In this document: piece after piece, positions 37,816 to 46,321 of the stretch
How the letters are laid out: each line of letters opens with the position of its first letter
Numbering within the stretch: the first letter of the stretch is position 1
Assembly: GCA_000335715.1 (NCBI GenBank)
Contig: AMYZ01000005.1
Span: 62,001-126,000, forward strand
From: a beta proteobacterium L13
GTDB taxonomy: Bacteria > Pseudomonadota > Gammaproteobacteria > Burkholderiales > Chromobacteriaceae
Reading direction: 5' to 3'
Length of the DNA stretch: 64,000 nucleotides
Notes under the pieces: generated by a model
Databases searched by the model: none
What the model was told of the DNA's origin: nothing
What the model saw: the letters and a program-made list of their open reading frames with translations, nothing else
Program-made: the position numbers and the translations under genes

Positions 37816-38280
37816 ATGGACCTGCGCAAACTGAAAAAGCTGATCGATCTCGTCGAGGAATCCGGCATTGCTGAACTCGAAGTGACCGAGGGCGAAGAAA
37901 AAGTCCGCATCACCCGCGTATCCGCCAATGCGGCGGTCAACTTCGCACAACCCATGCAAGTACACCTGCCGCAGCAGGCTGCCCCGGTAGCTGCGCCGGT
38001 AGCCGCCGCCCCGGCCGCACCAGCCCCGGTAGCGGCAGCGGATAACGCCAACGCGGTGAAATCCCCGATGGTAGGTACCTTCTACCGCCGCCCGAGCCCG
38101 GGCTCCAAGCCGTTTGTAGAAGTCGGCCAGCAAGTCAATGTAGGCGACACCCTGTGCATCATCGAAGCGATGAAGCTGATGAACGAAATCGAAGCCGAGC
38201 GCAGTGGTGTGGTGAAAGCTGTGCTGATCGAAGAAGGCCAGCCGGTAGAGTTCGGCGAGCCGCTGTTCATCATCGAATAA
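37816..38280 (+). CDS. accB: Acetyl-CoA carboxylase biotin carboxyl carrier protein
   Basis: 154 residues. An N-terminal helical domain, a Pro/Ala linker and a biotinyl domain with EAMKLMNEI (biotin on about Lys120). It carries CO2 between AccC and the carboxyltransferase. GGAAG precedes the start. A hairpin in the 132-base gap before accC may tune expression. Confidence 0.96.
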   Translation: MDLRKLKKLIDLVEESGIAELEVTEGEEKVRITRVSANAAVNFAQPMQVHLPQQAAPVAAPVAAAPAAPAPVAAADNANAVKSPMVGTFYRRPSPGSKPFVEVGQQVNVGDTLCIIEAMKLMNEIEAERSGVVKAVLIEEGQPVEFGEPLFIIE

Positions 38281-38306
38281 GCAGCGATCTGCCGTGAATT
38301 TCAAAT

Positions 38307-38338
38307 GACAGGGCACGCCAGCGTGCCCTGTCGTTTTC
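38307..38338 (+). terminator. Terminator-like hairpin between accB and accC
   Basis: GACAGGGCACGC and GCGTGCCCTGTC are perfect complements separated by two bases, followed by GTTTTCG. The short T run suggests a partial terminator or an RNA-processing/stability hairpin within the accBC transcript. Confidence 0.65.
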
Positions 38339-38412
38339 GCGTGAATTGAAGGGCTGCCAACAGCCCGAGCCCGATGCCCGCACGACGGTATCCGGGCTGC
38401 GGAGAAACCGAC

Positions 38413-39768
38413 ATGTTTGAAAAGATCCTGATCGCTAACCGCGGTGAAATTGCCCTGCGTATCCAGCGCGCCTGCCGCGAAATGGGTATCAAAACGGTTG
38501 TAGTGCATTCCGAAGCCGACCGCGAGGCCAAATACGTCAAGCTGGCCGACGAGTCGGTCTGCATCGGCCCTGCATCGTCCACCCTGAGCTACCTGAACGT
38601 ACCCGCCCTGATCGCCGCCGCCGAGGTAACCGACGCCCAGGCGATTCACCCGGGCTACGGCTTTCTGTCGGAAAACGCCGACTTTGCCGAGCGCGTGGAA
38701 CAATCCGGCTTTGTCTTCATCGGCCCGCGCCCGGAAACCATTCGCCAGATGGGCGACAAGGTATCGGCCAAGCAGGCCATGATCGACGCTGGCGTACCAA
38801 CCGTACCCGGCGTGGCCGGTGCGCTGCCGGATGACCCGGCAGAAATCACCAAGATTGCCCGCAAGATCGGCTTCCCGGTCATCATCAAGGCCGCTGGCGG
38901 TGGTGGTGGCCGCGGCATGCGCGTGGTGCATACCGAAGCCGCACTGATCAACTCGGTGAACATGACCCGTACCGAAGCCGGTGCTGCCTTTGGCAACCCC
39001 ACCGTGTACATGGAAAAATTCCTGGAGCAGCCGCGCCACATCGAGATCCAGATCCTGGCCGACCAGCACGGCAATGCCGTGTACCTGGGCGAACGCGACT
39101 GCTCGATGCAGCGCCGCCACCAGAAGATCATCGAAGAAGCACCGGCACCGGGCATTACCGCCGAACAGCGCCAGCGCATTGGCGAAGCTTGCGCCGAAGC
39201 CTGCCGCCGCATTGGCTACCGTGGCGCCGGTACCTTTGAGTTCCTGTACGAAAACGGCGAGTTCTACTTTATCGAGATGAACACCCGCGTGCAGGTAGAA
39301 CACCCGGTTTCCGAGCTGATCACCGGCATCGACATCGTGCAGGAGCAGATCCGTATTGCCTTTGGCGAGAAGCTGCGCTTCACCCAGGAACAGATCGTGT
39401 TCAAGGGCCACGCGATGGAGTGCCGCATCAACGCGGAAGACCCGTTCACCTTCATCCCGTCGCCAGGCAAGATCGAAAGCTACCACCCGGCCGGTGGCCC
39501 GGGCATCCGCATCGACTCGCACATCTACCAGGGCTACACGGTTCCGCCCCACTACGACTCGATGATTGGTAAACTGATCTCTTATGGTGATACCCGCGAA
39601 CAGGCAATGGCGCGCATGCGCGTGGCCCTGTCCGAAATGGCCATCACCGGCATCAAAACCAATATCCCGCTGCATCAGGAACTCTTCATGGACAATGCCT
39701 TCCGCCAGGGCGGCACCAGCATCCATTATCTGGAAGAGCGCCTGGCGCAGCTGAAGAAAGGCAGTTAA
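38413..39768 (+). CDS. accC: Acetyl-CoA carboxylase biotin carboxylase subunit
   Basis: 451 residues from [17 protein letters not shown]. An ATP-grasp enzyme carboxylating biotin on Acc[15 protein letters not shown] is the glycine-rich ATP loop, [14 protein letters not shown] the catalytic block, and [13 protein letters not shown] the C-terminal signature. GGAG lies seven bases before the start. It contains no copy of the TGCGGCCAAC repeat. Confidence 0.97.
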   Translation: MFEKILIANRGEIALRIQRACREMGIKTVVVHSEADREAKYVKLADESVCIGPASSTLSYLNVPALIAAAEVTDAQAIHPGYGFLSENADFAERVEQSGFVFIGPRPETIRQMGDKVSAKQAMIDAGVPTVPGVAGALPDDPAEITKIARKIGFPVIIKAAGGGGGRGMRVVHTEAALINSVNMTRTEAGAAFGNPTVYMEKFLEQPRHIEIQILADQHGNAVYLGERDCSMQRRHQKIIEEAPAPGITAEQRQRIGEACAEACRRIGYRGAGTFEFLYENGEFYFIEMNTRVQVEHPVSELITGIDIVQEQIRIAFGEKLRFTQEQIVFKGHAMECRINAEDPFTFIPSPGKIESYHPAGGPGIRIDSHIYQGYTVPPHYDSMIGKLISYGDTREQAMARMRVALSEMAITGIKTNIPLHQELFMDNAFRQGGTSIHYLEERLAQLKKGS

Positions 39769-39772
39769 TTCC

Positions 39773-40663
39773 ATGGCATGGCTGCAAGCCACCATTCACG
39801 CTGACTCGGCTATCGCCGAGAAACTGGCCGACGTCCTGATGGACGTTGGCGCCCTGTCCGCCACCATCGAAGATGCGCTGGCGGGTACCGATGACGAGCA
39901 GCCGATTTTTGGCGAACCCGGCGAGCCGGTAGACCAGCTGTGGAGCCACAGCCTGATCAACAGCCTGTTTGCCGAAGACGCCGATGTGGCGCTGCTGGTG
40001 ACCGCTGCGGCCAACCAGTGCCACATCGATGTGCCCAGCTACACGGTATCGCGCGTGGAAGAGCAGGATTGGGTACGCCTGACGCAAAGCCAGTTCGACC
40101 CGATCCGCATCTCCGACCGCCTGTGGATTACCCCCACCTGGCACACCTCGCCGGACCCGGCTGCCATCAACCTGCAGCTGGACCCGGGCCTGGCCTTTGG
40201 TACCGGTAGCCACCCGACTACCCGCCTGTGCCTGCAGTGGCTGGATCAGCAAATCCAGGGTGGCGAAACGGTACTGGATTACGGTTGCGGCTCCGGCATT
40301 CTGGCCATTGCCGCGCTGAAACTGGGTGCCGGTGCCACGCGTGGTATCGATATTGATGCCCAAGCTGTGCGCTCCAGTATCGATAATGCGCAGCAAAACA
40401 GCGTGACTGCCGACTTTGGTCTGCCTGACACCCTGCTGCCGGGCGAGTACGACGTTGTGGTGGCCAACATTCTGGCCAACCCGCTGCGCATGCTGGGCGA
40501 ATTGCTGGCTAGCCATGTGAAAACCGGTGGTAAAATCGTGCTTTCCGGCATTCTTGCCGAGCAGGCCGAAGAGCTGTCCGCCATTTACGCCAAATGGTTC
40601 GACATGGACGCTGCCGTGTTCGACGAGAGCTGGACCCGACTATCCGGAACCAAACGCCCGTAA
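39773..40663 (+). CDS. prmA: Ribosomal protein L11 methyltransferase
   Basis: 296 residues. Methylates L11 using SAM. Characteristic blocks are QLDPGLAFGTGSHPTT, VLDYGCGSGILAIAA and VVANILANPLRML. It begins four bases after accC and is followed three bases later by the DUF3426 gene, so it is part of the accBC operon. Confidence 0.96.
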   Translation: MAWLQATIHADSAIAEKLADVLMDVGALSATIEDALAGTDDEQPIFGEPGEPVDQLWSHSLINSLFAEDADVALLVTAAANQCHIDVPSYTVSRVEEQDWVRLTQSQFDPIRISDRLWITPTWHTSPDPAAINLQLDPGLAFGTGSHPTTRLCLQWLDQQIQGGETVLDYGCGSGILAIAALKLGAGATRGIDIDAQAVRSSIDNAQQNSVTADFGLPDTLLPGEYDVVVANILANPLRMLGELLASHVKTGGKIVLSGILAEQAEELSAIYAKWFDMDAAVFDESWTRLSGTKRP

Positions 40664-40666
40664 AAC

Positions 40667-41875
40667 ATGAGCCAAACCACACAGTGCCCCAGCTGCCAGA
40701 CCAAATTCAAAGTCTCTGACGCCCATCTCGCCCTCGCTGGCGGCATGGTACGCTGCGGGCGCTGCAGCCATGTTTTTCATGCACCCAGCCATCTGGAAGC
40801 CCTTGTACCGGAGGTGCCCATGGCACCGCCGGTACCACCGGCACCACCCGTCATGTCACAACCGGCCAAGGCAACTGACATGCCCGAGCCAGATGGCCTG
40901 GATGACGATTTCGAGCTGGAGCTGCCTGACTTCCAGCCTGCTCCGGCCAAACCGGCACCGGTCAGCCGCGAGCCAGTACAGGGGCTGCCGGACACCCCCA
41001 TCCATGACGACGATTTCGACCTGCCGGACTTCGACCTGCTGGACAAGCAGCGCGTTGCGGCAGCGCCAAGCCAAGCCGCGCCCAAGCCCGCCGAACCGGC
41101 AATTGCACCGGACTTCCGCGCTGCCGCCGCCGAGGCAGAGGCCAATCGCCAGGAAATCGCAGCATTCCAGCAAGCGCTGGCAGAAGCCCTGCGTAGCCCT
41201 GCAAGCAATAAAAAGCTGTCTGCCTACCAGAACGAGCCCGAGCCTGAGCTAGCAGAACCGGACGAACCGGTAGCGCCCAGCCCTGCTCCGCGTGTGCAGC
41301 CACGCACAGAACCGGTTTTCAGTGCCCCGCCAGTAGACACCGCAGCGCCCGAACAGGACGAAGCCACTGCGGAAGCACCTGCGGCCAACAGTAGCGCGCT
41401 GAAAACCACCGTACAAAGCCTGATTGCCCTGGTATTAGGTTTGGCATTGCTAGGGCAGATTGCTTTCTTCAACCGCACCCGCATCAGCGCGGAGGCACCC
41501 GAGCTACGCCCGGCATTTGAAGCGCTCTGCGCCAGCCTGGCTTGCAGTGTACCGTTGCCCACCGACCGTCAGCTGATCCGTACCGAATGGTCCGAGCTGT
41601 CGTTTGTGCCGCAGAACGATCACCTGATCCAGCTGAACGCCACGCTGAAAAACATGGCCAACTATCCGCAAGCCTTCCCGGTGATGGAGCTGACGCTGAA
41701 GGATGCCGAAGACAAGGTTGTAGCGCGCAAAGCTTTCCGCCCGGAAGACTATGTCCCTGCCAGCGAATTCAAGCTTGGCCAGTTCAATGGCAATAGCGAA
41801 CTCAAGCTGCAGCTGCGCATGGAGATGACCCAAGGTAAGGCGCTGGGCTACAGCCTGCACTTTTACTACCCCTGA
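40667..41875 (+). CDS. Zinc-ribbon DUF3426 membrane protein
   Basis: 402 residues. An N-terminal zinc ribbon (CPSC...CGRC within the first 37 residues) of the MJ0042 type, then a ~200-residue Pro/Ala/Glu-rich disordered region, one transmembrane segment (SLIALVLGLALLGQIAFF) and a periplasmic DUF3426 domain. The role is unknown. Its position behind accC-prmA is shared with many Betaproteobacteria as far as I recall. A hairpin follows. Confidence 0.88.
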   Translation: MSQTTQCPSCQTKFKVSDAHLALAGGMVRCGRCSHVFHAPSHLEALVPEVPMAPPVPPAPPVMSQPAKATDMPEPDGLDDDFELELPDFQPAPAKPAPVSREPVQGLPDTPIHDDDFDLPDFDLLDKQRVAAAPSQAAPKPAEPAIAPDFRAAAAEAEANRQEIAAFQQALAEALRSPASNKKLSAYQNEPEPELAEPDEPVAPSPAPRVQPRTEPVFSAPPVDTAAPEQDEATAEAPAANSSALKTTVQSLIALVLGLALLGQIAFFNRTRISAEAPELRPAFEALCASLACSVPLPTDRQLIRTEWSELSFVPQNDHLIQLNATLKNMANYPQAFPVMELTLKDAEDKVVARKAFRPEDYVPASEFKLGQFNGNSELKLQLRMEMTQGKALGYSLHFYYP

Positions 41876-41888
41876 GCGACTGCCCCCC

Positions 41889-41910
41889 GTGCCAGGCATT
41901 CGCCTGGCAC
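41889..41910 (+). terminator. Hairpin after the DUF3426 gene
   Basis: GTGCCAGGC, ATTC, GCCTGGCAC is a perfect nine-base stem 14 bases after the stop. It lacks a T run. Confidence 0.5.
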
Positions 41911-41978
41911 ACACTTCACAATACCCACTTGAAATTCCGCCCGGATAAGCCACGCTAGTAAAAAGCCGGGAGGATTCG

Positions 41979-42533
41979 ATGGCATTACATCCCTTTATCT
42001 ATAAAGAAGAAACGCTGGAAGTGGCAGGCAGCTTCCCGGAAGCCGGGCAGACTCTGCCCAGCTTCATGCTGGTAGACGAGCAGCTGCGCGATGTCTCGCT
42101 GGAACGCTACCTTGGCCGCGTCAAGCTGGTAGTGACGCTACTCTCCATTGATGCAGAATCGGCAGGCATAACCCTGCTGCAAGACCTGCGCCGGGCATTG
42201 GAAGCCTGGCCGCTGCTGCAGTTCATCGTGGTTACCGTCGACTCCCCCTTCAGCCTGCGACGTGCACGGCGCGAGCACGGCCTGCCACAGGTGGTGTTGC
42301 TGTCCACCCTGCGCGGGCGCGACTTTCACAAACACTATGGCGTGCTGCTGCAGGATATTCCGCTGGCAGGCGTCACCTGCCCGGCGTTGTGGCTGGCGGA
42401 TGAGCAGGACACCATCCATTTTGCCCAACGTCTGGACGCTGACGAGCACGAGTTTGATCTGGCCAGCCTGCGCGAAAAACTGGCCATCGTGTTTTCCCCT
42501 GCCCCGCCAGCAGCGCCCGCCGAGGACGATTAA
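41979..42533 (+). CDS. Thiol peroxidase (Tpx)-like protein lacking both redox cysteines
   Basis: 184 residues. It aligns along its length with Tpx, an atypical 2-Cys peroxiredoxin: LLSIDAESA corresponds to the SIDTxVC active site, DSPFSLRRARREHG to the resolving-cysteine segment, and STLRGRDFHKHYGVLLQDIPLAG to the conserved C-terminal core. The peroxidatic Cys is replaced by Ala62 and the resolving Cys by Arg97. One unrelated Cys134 remains. It should not be a normal peroxidase. The frame is intact, so it is more likely a repurposed protein than a decaying gene. GGAG-like GGAGG precedes the ATG. Confidence 0.8.
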   Translation: MALHPFIYKEETLEVAGSFPEAGQTLPSFMLVDEQLRDVSLERYLGRVKLVVTLLSIDAESAGITLLQDLRRALEAWPLLQFIVVTVDSPFSLRRARREHGLPQVVLLSTLRGRDFHKHYGVLLQDIPLAGVTCPALWLADEQDTIHFAQRLDADEHEFDLASLREKLAIVFSPAPPAAPAEDD

Positions 42534-42572
42534 GCTGGCAGAGGGCATCACGCCACGTAGCATACCGCCCAT

Positions 42573-42604
42573 AAAAACAAACCCCTTTCACCATGAAAGG
42601 GGTT
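42573..42604 (-). terminator. Terminator of gpsA
   Basis: AACCCCTTTC, five bases, GAAAGGGGTT on the minus strand, followed by TTGTTTTT, 28 bases after the gpsA stop. A copy of TGCGGCCAAC lies between the stop and the stem. Confidence 0.85.
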
Positions 42605-42631
42605 CTGCGGGCAGGCTGCGGCCAACCTTGT

Positions 42632-43627
42632 TCAGGGCGTGCCGAACTCCGGCTTGGGCGTGCGCCCCAGCAGGCGCTCTACCACACTCTGCGGTTTGGC
42701 CTGGTGATACAAGAGCTCGCACACGGCGGCGGTAATCGGCATATCCACCTCCAGACGCTCGGCCATGCGCAGCACTTCGCGGGCGGTAGGCACGCCTTCG
42801 GCCACGTGGCCCAGCTCGGCCAGAATGGTGTCCAGCGACTTGCCCTCGGCCAGCTTCAGGCCTACCTGTCGGTTACGCGATAGCGCACCGGTGCAGGTCA
42901 GCAACAAATCGCCCACGCCGGACAAACCCAGCATACTTTGCTGGCTGCCGCCCAAGGCTACCGCCAGGCGGGTGATTTCAGCCAAGCCACGGGTAATCAG
43001 CGCGGCGCGGGCATTCATGCCAAAGCCCAGGCCATCGGCCACCCCGGTGGCAATGGCCATCACGTTTTTCACGGCGCCACCCACCTCTACACCGACCAGA
43101 TCATCATTGGCATAGATGCGCAACAAGGGGCTGTGCAGCTCGCGGGCAAAATCGCGGGCAAAGGCGTAGTTTTCCGAGGCCAGCGTGACGGCTGCCGGCA
43201 AGCCTAGCGCCACTTCCTTGGCAAAGCTGGGGCCAGACAACACGCCGACGGTTTTCAGGCGCGGGAACTCTTCGGCCACCACCTGGTGTGGCAGCAGGCT
43301 GGAGCCGGCCTCGAAGCCCTTGCACGCCCACAGGATGGGTGCATCCACTTTCAGGCGGGCCAGCTCTTTCAGGCTGGGGCGCAGGCCGGCTATCGGCGTG
43401 ACCACCAGCACCAGCTCCACCCCCATGACGGCTTCGGACAAGTCTGCCGACAGGTGCAGATTATCCGGGAACGGGCATTCGGGCAGGTAGCGGCGATTCA
43501 GGCGGTTGGCCTGCATGTCTATCATTTGCGCCGCATCGCGCCCCCACAGGGTAACGTGATGCTGGCGGCTAAAGGCCAGTGCCAGCGCCGTACCCCAAGC
43601 ACCCGCACCAAGAACGGTAATCTTCAT
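42632..43627 (-). CDS. gpsA: Glycerol-3-phosphate dehydrogenase [NAD(P)+]
   Basis: 331 residues from [20 protein letters not shown] (Rossmann GxGxxG). It makes sn-glycerol 3-phosphate for phospholipids. [20 protein letters not shown] and [14 protein letters not shown] are family signatures. It ends the grxC-secB-SH3-gpsA run. The open frame to 43882 is an overlap artefact. Confidence 0.96.
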   Translation of the reverse strand: MKITVLGAGAWGTALALAFSRQHHVTLWGRDAAQMIDMQANRLNRRYLPECPFPDNLHLSADLSEAVMGVELVLVVTPIAGLRPSLKELARLKVDAPILWACKGFEAGSSLLPHQVVAEEFPRLKTVGVLSGPSFAKEVALGLPAAVTLASENYAFARDFARELHSPLLRIYANDDLVGVEVGGAVKNVMAIATGVADGLGFGMNARAALITRGLAEITRLAVALGGSQQSMLGLSGVGDLLLTCTGALSRNRQVGLKLAEGKSLDTILAELGHVAEGVPTAREVLRMAERLEVDMPITAAVCELLYHQAKPQSVVERLLGRTPKPEFGTP

Positions 43628-43637
43628 CACGGCTTTC

Positions 43638-44081
43638 TTACAGGCCCCACAGGCCGCTAATACGGGCGTAACCGACGCTGCCGTCACGGTGCTTGACCTT
43701 GACCCAGCTGCTTTGCGGTGCTTCCTGCATATCCAGCACCAGGTCTTTTTCAGCCCAGAACAGCAACTTGGCGTTGTCTTGTGCGCTGTCGCGTACCGCC
43801 AGCTTGTCGCTGGTGACCAGCAAGGTGCGGCGTGTCGACAGGGCGGCAGAGGGTATCCACGCAATACCGCCGGTGGCGTCACGTACGCGGGACCAGTCTT
43901 TTTGTGCTGCCAGCACTTCTACCGGGTAGTAGCGGCTGACCACAAACAGCTTTTGTGCCGACAGGGTGGGCGCGTCGTACAGCGCCACACCGGTTTCTTT
44001 TACCGAGCGGAATTCCAGTGCAAAAGCCGTACCGGCCAGCGAGGCCAGTACGGCAGTAGCAACAATAAGGTGTCGCTTCAT
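43638..44081 (-). CDS. Periplasmic protein with two SH3-like domains
   Basis: 147 residues. A signal peptide ([15 protein letters not shown]) is followed by two bacterial SH3 repeats: [19 protein letters not shown] and [17 protein letters not shown], with WIPSAAL and YARISGLWG at their ends. SH3b domains often bind cell wall, but a target cannot be named. It lies between secB (5 bases) and gpsA (10 bases) and is clearly in their operon. Confidence 0.85.
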   Translation of the reverse strand: MKRHLIVATAVLASLAGTAFALEFRSVKETGVALYDAPTLSAQKLFVVSRYYPVEVLAAQKDWSRVRDATGGIAWIPSAALSTRRTLLVTSDKLAVRDSAQDNAKLLFWAEKDLVLDMQEAPQSSWVKVKHRDGSVGYARISGLWGL

Positions 44082-44086
44082 GAGGT

Positions 44087-44539
44087 TCAGGCGTTGCCGG
44101 CTTCGGCCTGCTCTGCACGCTGCTGCATGTACAGGGCTTCGAAGTTGATCGGCGACAGCAGCACAGGCGGGAAGCCGGCGCGGCCAACCAGGTTGGACAC
44201 GGTTTCGCGGGCGTACGGGAACAGGATGTTCGGGCAAGCCACTCCCAGGATCGGGTCGATGTCTTCAGCCGGTACGTTGCGGATCTGGAAGATACCTGCC
44301 TGGCTGACTTCGCACAGGAACATGGTCTTGTCGCCCAGCTTGGCCGTCACGGTGATGGTCAGCGACGACTCAAAGAAACCGTCTTCCAGCTGCTGTGCAC
44401 CATTGGCCAGCTGCATGTCGATTTCTGGCTGTTCCTGTTCCAGGAAGACGGCGGGGGCGTTAGGGATTTCCAGCGACAGATCTTTTACGTAGATTTTTTC
44501 GATGGAGAAAACCGGTTGCAGCTCTTGTTGTTCGCTCAT
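44087..44539 (-). CDS. secB: Protein-export chaperone SecB
   Basis: 150 residues. It keeps preproteins unfolded and hands them to SecA. The core [32 protein letters not shown] and [25 protein letters not shown] are diagnostic. It lies between grxC and the SH3 protein gene. Confidence 0.97.
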   Translation of the reverse strand: MSEQQELQPVFSIEKIYVKDLSLEIPNAPAVFLEQEQPEIDMQLANGAQQLEDGFFESSLTITVTAKLGDKTMFLCEVSQAGIFQIRNVPAEDIDPILGVACPNILFPYARETVSNLVGRAGFPPVLLSPINFEALYMQQRAEQAEAGNA

Positions 44540-44626
44540 TTTTTACGTCTCTATGGCACCTGGCAGGTGCGGGGTTGGAATCAGCTGTCATCATCGCATG
44601 AATAGATGACAGCGACGAGATACAGA

Positions 44627-44884
44627 TCAATCAGCCAGCAATACGTCCAGCTTGCCGGCACCATTCAGCGCCACCAGGTCATCGCAGCCACCCACGTGGG
44701 TATCGCCAACGAAGATTTGCGGCACGGTGCGGCGGCCGGTGATGCTCATCATTTTTTCACGCTCGGCCGGGTCCAGGTCGATACGGATTTCTTTAATATC
44801 GCTCACGCCCTTGCTGGCCAGCAGCTGCTTGGCACGAATGCAGTAAGGGCAGACTGCGGTGGTGTACATGGTAACGGGTTTCAT
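44627..44884 (-). CDS. grxC: Glutaredoxin 3
   Basis: 85 residues. The redox motif CPYC lies at residues 11-14 (TTAVCPYCIRAKQLL) and the glutathione site at TVPQIFVGDTHVGG. It reduces disulfides with glutathione. It is first in grxC-secB-SH3-gpsA, an order also seen with secB in enteric bacteria. Confidence 0.94.
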   Translation of the reverse strand: MKPVTMYTTAVCPYCIRAKQLLASKGVSDIKEIRIDLDPAEREKMMSITGRRTVPQIFVGDTHVGGCDDLVALNGAGKLDVLLAD

Positions 44885-44944
44885 GGCGGTATCCGGTAAG
44901 GTTTGGGTCGATTATAAGCGTGTGCCGTAGCGCGATGCTACCGC

Positions 44945-46321
44945 TCACGGTGCCAGCAGCAAGCTGGCCTGGTAACGGCGGATTACGTCGCTGACCGCGG
45001 CATCCAGCGCCGGGGTCAGCTCGCTGGCGCGCGGCGAGTTCACCACGGCCACAATCACCAGGCGCTGGCCGCTGGGCGCCTGCCAGTAGCCGGCCAGCGC
45101 GCGGGTGTCGTCCAGCGTGCCGGTTTTCATGCGCAGGCTGCCGGCAAAGCTGCCCAAGCGCTTGCGCAAGGTGCCGTCTTCGCCCGCCAGCGGCAGGGTA
45201 GCGGCCAACTCGGGGCCGTAAGGGCCACGCGCTGCATCGCGCAGCACCTCGCCTAGCAGGCGCGCACTGATGCGCTCCCGCCGCGACAGGCCGGCGCCGT
45301 TTTCCAGTACCAGTGTATCTGCGGCCAACCCTTTGCTTTGCAAGAGCCCGCGTACCTGGGCGACGGCATCGTCCAGCGTGTTGCCGCTTTGCGGCTGCGC
45401 CATGCCCAGGGCCAGCAATACGCTGCGGGCCATGGTGTTATTGCTGTGCTTGTTCACGTCGGTCAGCACATCGGTGAGCGGGTCGGACTCCTGTTGCAGC
45501 AAGGTGCGCGCGCCAGCCGGTGCCGCGGCAACACCCACGGCGGCCGGCCCTTCCCCGCCCAGCCCGCGCCACAAGGCACGGAAACTCTGGCTGGCAAAGC
45601 TGTTGATATCCAGCACGTTGACGTAGTTGGCCGCACCGTCGCAGCCCTGCGGCAGCTTGCCGCTGACGCGGATGGTACGCTCGTCCACCGCAACCTTGAC
45701 GTGCTGGCGTACGTCGCCGCAGCTAGCGGCGCTACCGGCTTGCAGCTGGTTATCCAGGGTAAATTGCGGCAGCGGCGGGTCTAGCTGCACCGCCGGTTTG
45801 CCGCCATCGAAGCCATAACGCAGCCAGGCCACTTTCAGGTTCAGCAAATGGGTATCGGGCGGTACGGTAAACACCCGGTCGGCGTCGCCGGCAAAACCAT
45901 CGGCACTGCCAATATTGCTGTAGGCGCGTTTATCCAGCAGCAGGCTGCCTTCTATGCGCTGCACGCCGCGCAGGCGTAGCTGGCGCAGCATCTCGGCCAG
46001 GCGCGGGCTGTCCAGGCGCGGGTCGCCGCGGCCAACCCAGTACAAGTTGCCACGCAGCACGCCGTTTTCCAGCGGGGCATCGCTCTTGAATTCGGTTTTC
46101 CAGCGATAGTTCGGCCCCAGGCGGTTCAGTGCGGCCCAACTGGTGAGCAGCTTCATGGTAGAGGCCGGGTTCACCGGCGTGTCGGCACGCCAGGCGTCGA
46201 ATACGCTATCGTTTTCTACCGGCGCCGCCCAGATGGCCACTTCATTGGCGCGAAAGCCGGCCGGTACGGCGGCCTGTGCGCTGGCCGCGCAAAGTAATAA
46301 CAAGGTCAGTGTACGTTTCAC
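44945..46321 (-). CDS. dacB: D-alanyl-D-alanine carboxypeptidase/endopeptidase (PBP4, S13)
   Basis: 458 residues, starting with GTG immediately next to the priA stop (TGAGTG). A signal peptide (LTLLLLCAASAQA) precedes the penicillin-binding fold: SxxK as STMK, SxN as SNN in KHSNNTMAR, and KTG in MKTGTLDDT. The large inserted domain between SxxK and SxN is typical of PBP4. It trims and cleaves peptidoglycan cross-links. Confidence 0.94.
   Translation of the reverse strand: MKRTLTLLLLCAASAQAAVPAGFRANEVAIWAAPVENDSVFDAWRADTPVNPASTMKLLTSWAALNRLGPNYRWKTEFKSDAPLENGVLRGNLYWVGRGDPRLDSPRLAEMLRQLRLRGVQRIEGSLLLDKRAYSNIGSADGFAGDADRVFTVPPDTHLLNLKVAWLRYGFDGGKPAVQLDPPLPQFTLDNQLQAGSAASCGDVRQHVKVAVDERTIRVSGKLPQGCDGAANYVNVLDINSFASQSFRALWRGLGGEGPAAVGVAAAPAGARTLLQQESDPLTDVLTDVNKHSNNTMARSVLLALGMAQPQSGNTLDDAVAQVRGLLQSKGLAADTLVLENGAGLSRRERISARLLGEVLRDAARGPYGPELAATLPLAGEDGTLRKRLGSFAGSLRMKTGTLDDTRALAGYWQAPSGQRLVIVAVVNSPRASELTPALDAAVSDVIRRYQASLLLAP

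Noticed and set aside
37645-39795. 716-codon minus-strand open frame
   Set aside because: Antisense to accB and accC, which are unmistakable; no recognisable domains.
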